DNA from: Stutzerimonas stutzeri | GTDB lineage: Bacteria > Pseudomonadota > Gammaproteobacteria > Pseudomonadales > Pseudomonadaceae | Assembly: GCF_013522825.1 (NCBI RefSeq) | Contig: NZ_JAAMQZ010000008.1 | Coordinates: 1 to 64,000 of the forward strand | DNA length: 64,000 nucleotides | Reading direction: 5' to 3' | Shown: in pieces, positions 36,477 through 44,486 of the stretch | Numbering within the stretch: position 1 is the first letter of the stretch | Layout: each line of letters starts with the position of its first letter | Notes under the pieces: model-generated | Databases searched by the model: none | The model's input: only the letters and a program-made list of their open reading frames with translations | What the model was told of the DNA's origin: nothing | Position numbers and translations under genes: made by a program

Positions 36477-37447
36477 AGGCCCAGCGCGGCGTCGCGTTGA
36501 TCACCGTGTTGCTGGTGGTGGCCATCGTCACCGTGGTTTGCGCCAGCATGATCGCGCGCCAGCAGCTATCCATTCGTGTCACCAGCAACCAGCTGCAGGC
36601 GCGGCAGGCCTGGCACTACGCGCTGGGCGGCGAGGCGCTGGCGCAGTCGGTCCTGCGCCGCGATGCCCAGGCCACGGGCAATGGCGGACAGCCGCCGGTG
36701 GACCATCTGCTCGAAGCCTGGGCGCAGCCGCAACCGGCCTACGATCTGGACGAAGGGCAGGGCCAGGTGCAGGTTCGCATCGAGGATTTGAGCGGTCGCT
36801 TCAACCTCAACAGCCTGGTGCAGGACGACCAGCCCAACGAGGCCGCACAGGCGCAGTTCCGCCGCCTGCTGCTGCGCCTGGAAATCACCGAGCCCTACGC
36901 CGAGCGTCTGGTCGATTGGCTGGACAGTGACCAGCAGCCGACCGGCGAAACGGGCGCCGAGGACAACGCCTACCTGCTGCTCGATCCGCCCTATCGCACG
37001 GCGGGCCGGCGTCTGGATGACCTTTCCGAGCTGCGTCTGCTGCTGGGCATGCGCGACGAGGATTTCCAGCGCCTGGCGCCCCATGTCAGCGTACTGCCGG
37101 CGGGCACCCCGCTGAACGTCAACACAGCCAGTGCGCTGGTGCTGTCCAGCCTGGCCGACAACCTCGGCACGGGGGCTGCCGAAGCCCTGGTGCAGGCGCG
37201 TCGCAGCGGTGGTTTTCGCGATGTGGCGACCTTTATGGCGCAACCGGCGTTTGCCGCTGTCCAACTGCAGAATCCCCGCGTGGCGGTGACCAGCCAGTAC
37301 TTCCAGGCCACCAGCGAGGTGCGTCTGGGCGACCGTCGTCTGGCGCTGGTAAGCCTGTTGCGGCGCGATGCCGACGGCGCGGTTCGTGTGCTGCAACGCA
37401 ATCTGGGACAGCCGCCGAGGCTGCCTCTTCAATCAGGAGATCAATAG
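36473..37447 (+). CDS. gspK: Minor pseudopilin GspK (XcpX)
   Basis: Largest minor pseudopilin, 324 residues, which caps the pseudopilus. The N-terminal helix starts RGVALITVLLVVAIVTVVC and, as is normal for GspK, lacks Glu at +5. The SAM-like helical insertion and the calcium-binding region are represented by LEDL-type text: IEDLSGRFNLNSLVQ and TPLNVNTASALVLSSLA. It overlaps gspJ by four bases and is three bases before gspL. Confidence 0.94.
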   Translation: MKAQRGVALITVLLVVAIVTVVCASMIARQQLSIRVTSNQLQARQAWHYALGGEALAQSVLRRDAQATGNGGQPPVDHLLEAWAQPQPAYDLDEGQGQVQVRIEDLSGRFNLNSLVQDDQPNEAAQAQFRRLLLRLEITEPYAERLVDWLDSDQQPTGETGAEDNAYLLLDPPYRTAGRRLDDLSELRLLLGMRDEDFQRLAPHVSVLPAGTPLNVNTASALVLSSLADNLGTGAAEALVQARRSGGFRDVATFMAQPAFAAVQLQNPRVAVTSQYFQATSEVRLGDRRLALVSLLRRDADGAVRVLQRNLGQPPRLPLQSGDQ

Positions 37448-37450
37448 CCG

Positions 37451-38593
37451 ATGGCCAGTCTGTTCCTGCCCGCCGATTGCGGCGTCCGCCTCGATGCCGA
37501 GACGCAGGCGTACTGGCTGCCCCGCGAAGGCGTGGCGGGCTGGATGACGCTGGCGGAGATCGCCAGGCAGGCGCCGGCTGCGCTGACGCTGGTGCTGCCG
37601 GTGGAGCGCTGCAGCTGTTTTGCGGTCAGCCTGCCGACGCGCAAGGCCCGCTGGATCGCTCAGGCGCTGGCCTACGCGGTGGAAGAACTGCTGGCGGAAA
37701 ACGTCGATGAGCTGCACCTTACCCACGGCGATGCGTTGGAAGATGGTCGCTTGCGGGTCATCGCCATCCGCCGCCAATTGCTGGCCGACTGGCTGGCGGA
37801 CCTGCAGGCGCTGGGGCTGAACATCGTCGCCATTCACGTGGATGCCGATCTGCTGCCGCGCGACGGCAGCCAGGTGCTGTTCATCGGCAGGCGCGCGCTG
37901 CTGGGTGGCAGTCCCGAGGCACGGCTGGTGTTCGACAGCGAGCGCTGGCCGGAATTGGCGCCTCACTGTCCCGCGCCACGGCATGGACACGGCACTCTGA
38001 AGCACTCGCCCGAGCTTCTGGATGACTACCGGCAGCTGGACGACCCCTATCGCTTTCTCGCCTCTGGTCGCGCCAGCGCGCTGGACCTGGCCCAGGGCGA
38101 GTTCGCCGTGCACAACGCCAGCGGCGGGTTGGCCCGATGGAGGCCGGTGGCGGTGGTGCTGGTGCTGGTGCTGGTGGTGCAGCTGGCATTCAACCTGATC
38201 CAGGCCTGGTCGCTGGAACGTCAGGGCGATCACTATGCCGAAGCCAGTCGCGCGCTCTATACCGAGCTGTTCCCCGAGGACCTGCGCATCGTCAACCTGC
38301 GCGCGCAGTTCGCCGCACATATCGGCCAGAGTGCCGGTCATTCCGCTGAATTCATGCGCTTGCTCGATGAAGTGGCGCTGGCCATTGGCGAGGGCATGCC
38401 GGTGACCATCGATCAGCTGGATTACAGCCAGGCCCGGGGCGACCTGGCCTTGCAGGTTCGCGCCAGCGACTTCGCCGCGCTGGAGCAGTTGCGCCTGCGT
38501 CTGGGTCAGAGCGGACAGCCGGTTCAGCTGGGTTCGGCCAGCCGCGATGGCGCAGCGGTCAGCGCCCGTATCGTCATGGGAGGCCAGGGGTGA
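37451..38593 (+). CDS. gspL: Type II secretion assembly protein GspL (XcpY)
   Basis: Bitopic inner-membrane protein of 380 residues that ties the ATPase GspE to the periplasmic parts. The cytoplasmic actin-like domain occupies about residues 1-225, a single helix follows (PVAVVLVLVLVVQLAFNLI) and a periplasmic ferredoxin-like domain ends the protein. Sequence conservation in this family is low, so the call leans on order and topology. Its stop overlaps gspM. Confidence 0.9.
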   Translation: MASLFLPADCGVRLDAETQAYWLPREGVAGWMTLAEIARQAPAALTLVLPVERCSCFAVSLPTRKARWIAQALAYAVEELLAENVDELHLTHGDALEDGRLRVIAIRRQLLADWLADLQALGLNIVAIHVDADLLPRDGSQVLFIGRRALLGGSPEARLVFDSERWPELAPHCPAPRHGHGTLKHSPELLDDYRQLDDPYRFLASGRASALDLAQGEFAVHNASGGLARWRPVAVVLVLVLVVQLAFNLIQAWSLERQGDHYAEASRALYTELFPEDLRIVNLRAQFAAHIGQSAGHSAEFMRLLDEVALAIGEGMPVTIDQLDYSQARGDLALQVRASDFAALEQLRLRLGQSGQPVQLGSASRDGAAVSARIVMGGQG

Positions 38594-39105
38594 AGCCGGG
38601 ACACCGGATGCGCGCGGGGCTGATGCAGTCTCCGCTGTGGCTGCGCTGGCAGGCCTTGCAGCCGCGTGAGCGACTGTCGCTGGGTTTGCTGGCGGCCTTT
38701 CTGGGAGCCACCTTGTTCTACCTGCTGCTCTGGCAGCCGGCGCAGCAGCGGGTGCGCGAGGCACGCGACTACTTCGTGCAGGAGCGCGAACTGCATGGCT
38801 ATCTGGAGCAGAACACCGAGCTGGCCCGGCAGATGTCGCGCAGCAACCCGGTGGTTCTGGCGCCGGAACAATTGCAGGGGCTGGTGACGGCCACGGCGCA
38901 GCAGCACGGCCTGACCATCGAGAGCCTCGACAGCGGCGCTGACGGCAGCCTGCAGGTGACACTGCCCGGGGCTTCCCATGCGTTGCTGCTGCGCTGGTTC
39001 GACGAGTTGCAGGCAGCCGGCGCGAGCCTGATCGAGGTCAGCCTTGGCCGGGCCGGAGATGGCCGGGTGCATGCGCGTGCGAGCTTTCGCGCCGGTGGCC
39101 CATGA
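38590..39105 (+). CDS. gspM: Type II secretion assembly protein GspM (XcpZ)
   Basis: Inner-membrane protein of 171 residues and partner of GspL. A short cytoplasmic N terminus is followed by one helix (SLGLLAAFLGATLFYLLLW) and a periplasmic ferredoxin-like domain beginning PAQQRVREARDYF. It is the last gene of the gsp operon, after which comes a GTAGGAGC inverted repeat. No gspN or gspO follows; the prepilin peptidase is presumably the PilD encoded elsewhere. Confidence 0.9.
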   Translation: MKPGHRMRAGLMQSPLWLRWQALQPRERLSLGLLAAFLGATLFYLLLWQPAQQRVREARDYFVQERELHGYLEQNTELARQMSRSNPVVLAPEQLQGLVTATAQQHGLTIESLDSGADGSLQVTLPGASHALLLRWFDELQAAGASLIEVSLGRAGDGRVHARASFRAGGP

Positions 39106-39150
39106 GCCAGACGGTTGAAAAAGCCATGTCTGATGGAAGGGTAGACCCCT

Positions 39151-39212
39151 GTAGGAGCGGGCCATGCCCGCGAAGCGCGCGCTGAATATTCGCGGGCATG
39201 GCCCGCTCCTAC
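39151..39212. repeat. REP-like inverted repeat (GTAGGAGC family)
   Basis: Perfect 23-base arms (39151-39173 and 39190-39212) starting GTAGGAGCGGGCC and separated by 16 bases. It lies between the converging ends of gspM and the HDOD gene and may serve as a bidirectional terminator. It is the same family as the repeat between trpB and trpI. Confidence 0.85.
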
Positions 39213-39223
39213 GGATGCACCAA

Positions 39224-40627
39224 TCAGTGAGCCGGACCGAACTGCAGCGCCAGGGCTCGCAGGGCAGCTTCAGCATCGAGCACCTTGTTCACCACTTCAT
39301 TGGCTTTTTCGCGAGTCAGGCTGAGGCGTTCGAAAAGCGCCTGGGGAATTTCGCTGTAGGGTCCCGAGCCGATGCCGCGATTGTGCAGCAGGCGTACCGC
39401 CAGACAGACCAGGTTGGCGTGACCGGCATGAGCGCCCTGGTAGTCCGGGTCATGCTGGAAACGCAGCGCGGTCGTAAGTTCCTCAGGCATGCCCCAGTAG
39501 CGCATCAGCCAGGCGCCGATCTGTTCGCGGGTAATGCCCAGCAAGTGCTGCTCGATCAGGCTGTGATGCAGGTGCGGGTTGACTTCAAGGTGGCGGCAGA
39601 TCAGCGAAAAATGTGGCGGAAAGACGTGCGCCAGTACCAGATAGCCGAAGTTGTGCAGCAGCCCGGCCAAGTAGCTGATGCCGGCTTCCGGGCGTTCGGT
39701 GCGGGGAATGGCGCGATTCAGGCCGTCGATCACCGCCGCGGTGTAGATCGCCTGCTGCCAGTACGGCGTTGCCTGCTGCGGCTGGTCGTTGGGCAGGCTC
39801 AGCGTCTTGCCCAGCGCCAGACCCAGTGCCAGATTGATCACCAGATCGAACCCCAGCACGCGAACGATGGCGTCCTCCACCGAGCGGATCTTGCCTGGGG
39901 CCGCGTAATAGGGCGATGCCGCCCAGCTGACCACCTGTGCAGCCAGCGCCGGATCGGTTTCCACCACGCCGGTGATGTCGTCCACCGTAGCGTCCGGGTT
40001 GACCCTCAGCTTGATGATCTTCTGCGCGGTCTGCGCCAGCGGCGGAATCTCGATGGTTTTTTCCAGGCGTTGCTGGATACGCCGCGCGGTAAAGCTCTGC
40101 ACCGCCTGGGTGATTTCGGCACGGTCGTCATCGGGACGGTCGAGGTTGGGCCGAATGCCGCTCAGAGGGACGGCGAAGCGCCCGGCGCTGGCTTTGCTCA
40201 GCAGGGTCTTGAAGTCCTTGCTGGCCATCGCCAGCAGCAATCCCGGTTGGCCGCAGTCGAGCAGCAGTTCCGGTTGCTGCAACAGGCATTCCTGATAAAG
40301 GCAGGGTGAGCTGGTAAGCGGCGGCAGGCCGGGCAGCACCTGCAGATCATGCCGCGACAGCATGCGCTCCAGCCGCTCGGGTTTGACCGCCGACAGCTGC
40401 CGTCCGGTCAGCTCCGTCAGGCGCGACAGATCCAGCAGGTGGTCGCGCGGATAGAGCACAAGCAGCGCACCGACGGCATCATCGAGCAGAACCGCCTGGA
40501 CCCGTCGCGCCGGGTTCAGGCCGGGCTCATCGACCAGGGTCCGGTAACCCAGGCCGAGGTTGTCCATCAGCTTTGCGATCAAAAGAGGCAGAACGGGAGT
40601 GGGCGTGTTATCGACAGCAGTGTTCAT
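39224..40627 (-). CDS. HDOD-domain signalling protein
   Basis: Cytoplasmic protein of 467 residues. Residues from about 205 to 410 form an HDOD domain, a catalytically modified HD-like fold (EIPPLAQTAQKIIKL, then VVETDPALAAQVVSWA, and AGLLHNFGYLVLAHVFP). The first 170 residues resemble a YbaK/aminoacyl-tRNA deacylase-like domain, a combination often seen in Pseudomonas HDOD proteins. HDOD proteins act in signalling, stress and motility control; no partner is encoded nearby. ATG 40627 was chosen because the frame upstream lacks a domain. Confidence 0.85.
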   Translation of the reverse strand: MNTAVDNTPTPVLPLLIAKLMDNLGLGYRTLVDEPGLNPARRVQAVLLDDAVGALLVLYPRDHLLDLSRLTELTGRQLSAVKPERLERMLSRHDLQVLPGLPPLTSSPCLYQECLLQQPELLLDCGQPGLLLAMASKDFKTLLSKASAGRFAVPLSGIRPNLDRPDDDRAEITQAVQSFTARRIQQRLEKTIEIPPLAQTAQKIIKLRVNPDATVDDITGVVETDPALAAQVVSWAASPYYAAPGKIRSVEDAIVRVLGFDLVINLALGLALGKTLSLPNDQPQQATPYWQQAIYTAAVIDGLNRAIPRTERPEAGISYLAGLLHNFGYLVLAHVFPPHFSLICRHLEVNPHLHHSLIEQHLLGITREQIGAWLMRYWGMPEELTTALRFQHDPDYQGAHAGHANLVCLAVRLLHNRGIGSGPYSEIPQALFERLSLTREKANEVVNKVLDAEAALRALALQFGPAH

Positions 40628-40871
40628 GGGCAGGTCCGAAAACAGTATGTGCCGCAGTATAGCGAAGCCGGCCCGGATGACAGCCGCAACGACAGACGGT
40701 TGTCGCACTTGTCCGTAATCTTGGCTCTGTCGCAGCGGATTCAGGGACAGGTAGCAGGACAGACATTCTTCTGCCCATGCCGGAAAAATGCTTTCATACC
40801 GGCAATAGCCGCCGGGCCGGCGTAGTGCGTGGCAGCCGTCGCGGTGCAAATCAGGGGAAGGAGAGTGCAGC

Positions 40872-41267
40872 ATGAAGCGTGCGGCTATTTTGCAGGCCCT
40901 GCAGGAACAGGTGCCGAACCTGCTGGCGGTATACGCCTTCGGCAGCCGTATTCAGGGCACCGCTCGCCCCGACAGTGATCTGGACCTTGCCGTGCTGGTA
41001 GCCGGTTACGCCGATCCGCTGGCCCTCTGGAATCTGTCTGGCGATCTGGCCGACATTGCCGACTGCCCGGTCGATCTGCTCGACCTGCGTGTCGCCAGCA
41101 CCGTCATGCAGTACCAGATCATCACCACCGGCGAGCGCTGGTGGGCCAAGGATGCCCAGGCCGCCTTCTATGAAGTCGCCGTGCTTAGCGAAAAAACCGC
41201 CCTGGACAGCGCCTGCGCCGGGTTACTGGCCGATATTGGCAGGGAGGGTAGCGTGTATGGCCGATGA
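40872..41267 (+). CDS. mntA: MntA-type nucleotidyltransferase antitoxin
   Basis: Protein of 131 residues with a minimal nucleotidyltransferase domain. The active motif GSX10DXD is intact (Gly24, Ser25, Asp36, Asp38 in AFGSRIQGTARPDSDLDLAV). In the type VII toxin-antitoxin system MntA adds AMP to the HepT toxin near its active site and silences it. AGGAG precedes the ATG. It overlaps hepT by 11 bases, which fixes the pair as one unit. A decayed copy of part of this gene lies downstream of hepT. Confidence 0.92.
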   Translation: MKRAAILQALQEQVPNLLAVYAFGSRIQGTARPDSDLDLAVLVAGYADPLALWNLSGDLADIADCPVDLLDLRVASTVMQYQIITTGERWWAKDAQAAFYEVAVLSEKTALDSACAGLLADIGREGSVYGR

Positions 41268-41676
41268 CGTACTGATCAACAAGGCGGCGACCATCGAACG
41301 CTGCGTCAGGCGTGCCCGCGAGGAATACCAGCGAGGTCCCGACAGCTTCGCCAGCGACTACACCCGTCAGGACGCCGCCATCTTCAATATCCAGCGCGCC
41401 TGCGAAGCCGCGCTGGACATGGGCCAGCACCTGATCCGTCGCGAACGCCTGGGCATCCCGCAAAGCGCCCGCGACGTCTTCACCCTGCTTGCCCAGGCAG
41501 GATGGATCGATCCCACACTGGCCGACGCCCTCAAACGCATGGTCGGCTTTCGCAATATCGCCGTCCATGACTATCAGGCCCTGCAACTGCCGATCACGGT
41601 GGCCATCATCCAGAAGCATCTGGGCGAGTTTCTGGATTACAGCCAGGCGTTGTTGTTGAGGGATGCGGGCGTTTGA
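41257..41676 (+). CDS. hepT: HepT-type HEPN ribonuclease toxin
   Basis: HEPN-domain protein of 139 residues. The RNase motif Rx4HxY is complete as RNIAVHDY (Arg99, His104, Tyr106), with Tyr106 the expected site of AMP addition by MntA. The start at 41257 overlaps the mntA end and has GGGAGGG upstream; the open frame reaching further upstream is a shadow of mntA. All active-site residues are kept, so the toxin is probably functional. Confidence 0.92.
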   Translation: MADDVLINKAATIERCVRRAREEYQRGPDSFASDYTRQDAAIFNIQRACEAALDMGQHLIRRERLGIPQSARDVFTLLAQAGWIDPTLADALKRMVGFRNIAVHDYQALQLPITVAIIQKHLGEFLDYSQALLLRDAGV

Positions 41677-41713
41677 AGTTCTGGAGCGTAAAATCTCCTC
41701 TGTCGACTCTACA

Positions 41714-41757
41714 GAACCTGCTGGCGGTATACGCCTTCTCGGCAGCCCTCTTCAGCC
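41714..41757 (+). pseudogene. Fragment of a second mntA
   Basis: GAACCTGCTGGCGGTATACG and the following bases repeat the mntA segment 40916-40947 (coding for NLLAVYAFGS) almost exactly, with a two-base insertion (TC) after GCCTTC. Similarity fades after a further TTCAG. The insertion shifts the frame and a stop follows, so this is a non-functional remnant left by duplication or by loss of a second MntA/HepT unit. Confidence 0.75.
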
Positions 41758-41764
41758 TAGTGCT

Positions 41765-42082
41765 TCAAATCCCGGTGATGAGCAGATCGAGAGCGGCGAT
41801 GATTTCGTCACGCTTTGATGTCAGGTCGGCAACAGTGGCGCCGAGAATTTTATTCGGAACCCCGGCGAGTTGCGGGGTCAGCATGACGTACTGCCTGCCA
41901 TCGATTTCAAAGATGGGTGTCAGGGTCTTGAGTGTCTTGCCTTTCATGGCGTTGGCGGGGAGCAGGGGTACTACGATCCGTGTTGCCAGATCATCGAGCA
42001 GATCGCTCTGGACGTTGAGCAGATAGGGTATGGCAGTCTTGGTATCCGGATTGGTGTTTCCGTGTACGGAGAATTGCGCCAT
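41765..42082 (-). CDS. ccdB: CcdB-family gyrase-targeting toxin
   Basis: Protein of 105 residues of the CcdB family, which poisons DNA gyrase. Family features are the start MAQFSVHGN, the strand LLNVQSDLLDDLATRIVVPL and the C-terminal helix REIIAALDLL-type end with DLLITGI (CcdB needs its last residues Trp-Gly-Ile or similar for gyrase binding; here the end is TGI). It overlaps ccdA by one base and converges with hepT. Toxin activity is likely but the missing Trp should be noted. Confidence 0.9.
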   Translation of the reverse strand: MAQFSVHGNTNPDTKTAIPYLLNVQSDLLDDLATRIVVPLLPANAMKGKTLKTLTPIFEIDGRQYVMLTPQLAGVPNKILGATVADLTSKRDEIIAALDLLITGI

Positions 42083-42327
42083 CAGAAACTCCGAAGCCCG
42101 TCGCTGAACACGCCATGCTGCTCCACATGCTCGTTATAAACCTCAATCGCGGCCTTGTTGTCGGCCAACCACTGGGTTTTCTGTTTTTCTCGGAGCGTAC
42201 TTGCCAAGGCCTGCTCCAGAGTAGCGGAGAGGTTGATGTTCATTTCCCTGGCCTTGTTGAGCAGATCGCCGTTAACGCTCAGGTTCGCGGGCCGCTTGGC
42301 GGCTTGGGTATCGTAGATCGGTTGCAT
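42082..42327 (-). CDS. ccdA: CcdA-family antitoxin
   Basis: Antitoxin of 81 residues. The N-terminal ribbon-helix-helix region (RPANLSVNGDLLNKAREMNI) binds the operator, and the disordered C terminus (WLADNKAAIEVYNEHVEQHG) wraps CcdB. It is the first gene of the leftward pair and lies 20 bases from a perfect palindrome that is its likely operator. Together with MntA/HepT it makes two toxin-antitoxin modules back to back. Confidence 0.92.
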   Translation of the reverse strand: MQPIYDTQAAKRPANLSVNGDLLNKAREMNINLSATLEQALASTLREKQKTQWLADNKAAIEVYNEHVEQHGVFSDGLRSF

Positions 42328-42347
42328 GGCGGGCTCTCTCTGGCACC

Positions 42348-42374
42348 TTTATGCGCATAATATATGCGCATAAA
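42348..42374. promoter_or_regulatory. Palindromic operator of ccdAB
   Basis: A perfect 27-base palindrome: TTTATGCGCAT (42348-42358), spacer AATAT, ATGCGCATAAA (42364-42374). Each half contains ATGCGCAT, itself a palindrome, so four ribbon-helix-helix half sites are offered. It is centred about 35 bases upstream of the ccdA start, as expected for autorepression by CcdA-CcdB. Confidence 0.75.
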
Positions 42375-42409
42375 AAGCTACGGGCCAGTGCGCTGCGATT
42401 TATCCTGGA

Positions 42410-44482
42410 TCACACCTGCCCATACTGCTGCCCATGCCGCAGCCAGCGCTCCAGCAGCGGGCTGACGTGCTGCGGCCAGTGGGCGAGAAGCTCCTGGGCG
42501 GCGTCGCGCACGGACGGCAGCAGGTCGGCATCGCGCATCAGGTCGGCCACCTTGAACTGCAGCAGGCCGGTCTGGCGCGTGCCGAGCATTTCGCCGGGAC
42601 CGCGCAGTTCCAGGTCCTTTTCGGCGATGACGAAACCGTCGTTGGTGTCGCGCATGATCGCCAGGCGCTGACGTCCGATCTGCGACAGCGGCGGATGGTA
42701 GAGCAGCACGCAGTGGCTGGCGGTGCTGCCGCGCCCGACCCGCCCGCGCAGCTGGTGTAGCTGGGCCAGGCCCAGGCGCTCGGGGTTTTCGATGATCATC
42801 AGGCTGGCGTTGGGCACATCCACACCGACTTCGATCACTGTGGTGGCGACCAGCAGTTGCAACCGGCCTTCCTTGAATTCGAGCATTATCGCGGCCTTTT
42901 CGGCGGGCTTCATTCGGCCATGGATCAACCCGACGTTGAGTCCGCCCAGCGCCGCCGAAAGGTCCTCGAAAGTGGTTTCGGCGGCCTGGCAGGTGAGTTC
43001 TTCCGATTCCTCGATCAACGTGCAGACCCAGTAGGCCTGGCGCCCTTCGTTGCAGGCGGCGCGCACCCGCTCGATGACTTCCAGGCGGCGGCTGTCGGCG
43101 ATCACCAGGGTGTTGACCGGCGTGCGCCCCGGCGGCAGTTCGTCGAGGATCGAGGTGTCCAGGTCGGCATAGGCGCTCATCGCCAGGGTCCGTGGAATGG
43201 GCGTGGCGGTCATGATCAGCTGGTGCGGGCAGAGCCGGCCGTCGATGCCCTTCTGCCGCAGCGCCAGGCGCTGCTGCACGCCGAAGCGGTGCTGTTCGTC
43301 GATGATCACCAGAGCCAGGCGCTTGAACAGCACTTCATCCTGGAACAGCGCGTGGGTGCCGACCACCATCGGGCAGCCGCCGGCGATGCGTTCCAGCGCG
43401 GCGGCGCGGGCCTTGCCCTTGAGCTTGCCGGCCAGCCAGGCGACTTCGATGCCCAAAGGTTCCAGCCATTTGCAGAAAGTGATGAAGTGCTGCTCGGCGA
43501 GAATCTCGGTGGGCGCCATCAGCGCCACCTGGTAGCCGGCTTCCAGCGCCTGCAAGGCGGCCAGAGCGGCGACCACCGTCTTGCCCGCGCCCACGTCGCC
43601 CTGCACCAGACGCAGCATCGGCTCGGGCTGGGACAGGTCGTAGGCGATCTCGGCGCCGACCCGCTGCTGCGCGCCGGTGGGCTGGAAGCCGAGGTTGAGC
43701 AGATAGCGCTGCGGCAGCGTGCGGGCGAGCGGCAGCTGCGGCGCCTGTTGCGCGCGCACGCTTTCGCGCAGGCGTTGCAGCGACAACTGATGGGTCAGCA
43801 GTTCCTCGAAGGCCAGGCGGTGCTGCGCCCAGTGACGGCCTTCGGCGAGTTCTTCCAGATCGGCGTCCGGCGGTGGCCGGTGCAGGTAGCGGATCGCCTC
43901 GTCCAGTGCGCCCAGGCGGTAATCGCGGGCCAGCTCCGGCGGCAGCCAGTCCGGCAGGCTATGCGGGCCGAGGCGGGCCAGGGCCTGTTCGCTGAGGTTG
44001 CGCAGGCGCTGCTGGGTCAGGCCTTCGGTGGTGGGGTAGATGGGCGTCAGGGTCTGCACGACCGGCGCGGGTTCGCTGGTCAGGGCGCGGTATTCGGGGT
44101 GGTAGATTTCCAGCCCCGAGGCGCCGGGGCGGGCTTCGCCGTAACAGCGCAGCTGGGTGCCGCGCTTCATGGCGTCCTTCTGTGCGTTGCTGAAGTGATA
44201 GAAGCGCAGGCTCAGCGTGCCGCTGCCATCCTGCAGGCGCACCAGCAGGCTGCGACGACGACCCATGAGGATGTCGGCACCTACCACCACGCCTTCGATC
44301 ACCGCATCCTGGCCGGGGCGCAGCGCACCGATGGGCACCACCCGGGTGCGGTCCTGATAGCGCAGCGGCAGGTGGAACAGCACATCCTGCAGGGTTTCCA
44401 GGCCGACCCTGGCGAGCTTTTCGGCCAGCGCCGCGCCGACGCCCTTGAGCGCAGTTACCGGAACCGCCGCCAGCTCGCTCAT
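42410..44482 (-). CDS. recG: ATP-dependent DNA helicase RecG
   Basis: Branch-migration helicase of 690 residues that regresses stalled replication forks and processes recombination intermediates. The N-terminal wedge (OB fold) begins near residue 60, Walker A is GDVGAGKTVVA, the DEAD-type box is DEQH (IIDEQHRFGVQQR), and the C-terminal TRG region has TRQTGLLQFKVADL. It lies next to oxyR in the same direction, as in other Pseudomonas. Confidence 0.98.
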   Translation of the reverse strand: MSELAAVPVTALKGVGAALAEKLARVGLETLQDVLFHLPLRYQDRTRVVPIGALRPGQDAVIEGVVVGADILMGRRRSLLVRLQDGSGTLSLRFYHFSNAQKDAMKRGTQLRCYGEARPGASGLEIYHPEYRALTSEPAPVVQTLTPIYPTTEGLTQQRLRNLSEQALARLGPHSLPDWLPPELARDYRLGALDEAIRYLHRPPPDADLEELAEGRHWAQHRLAFEELLTHQLSLQRLRESVRAQQAPQLPLARTLPQRYLLNLGFQPTGAQQRVGAEIAYDLSQPEPMLRLVQGDVGAGKTVVAALAALQALEAGYQVALMAPTEILAEQHFITFCKWLEPLGIEVAWLAGKLKGKARAAALERIAGGCPMVVGTHALFQDEVLFKRLALVIIDEQHRFGVQQRLALRQKGIDGRLCPHQLIMTATPIPRTLAMSAYADLDTSILDELPPGRTPVNTLVIADSRRLEVIERVRAACNEGRQAYWVCTLIEESEELTCQAAETTFEDLSAALGGLNVGLIHGRMKPAEKAAIMLEFKEGRLQLLVATTVIEVGVDVPNASLMIIENPERLGLAQLHQLRGRVGRGSTASHCVLLYHPPLSQIGRQRLAIMRDTNDGFVIAEKDLELRGPGEMLGTRQTGLLQFKVADLMRDADLLPSVRDAAQELLAHWPQHVSPLLERWLRHGQQYGQV

Positions 44483-44486
44483 GATT

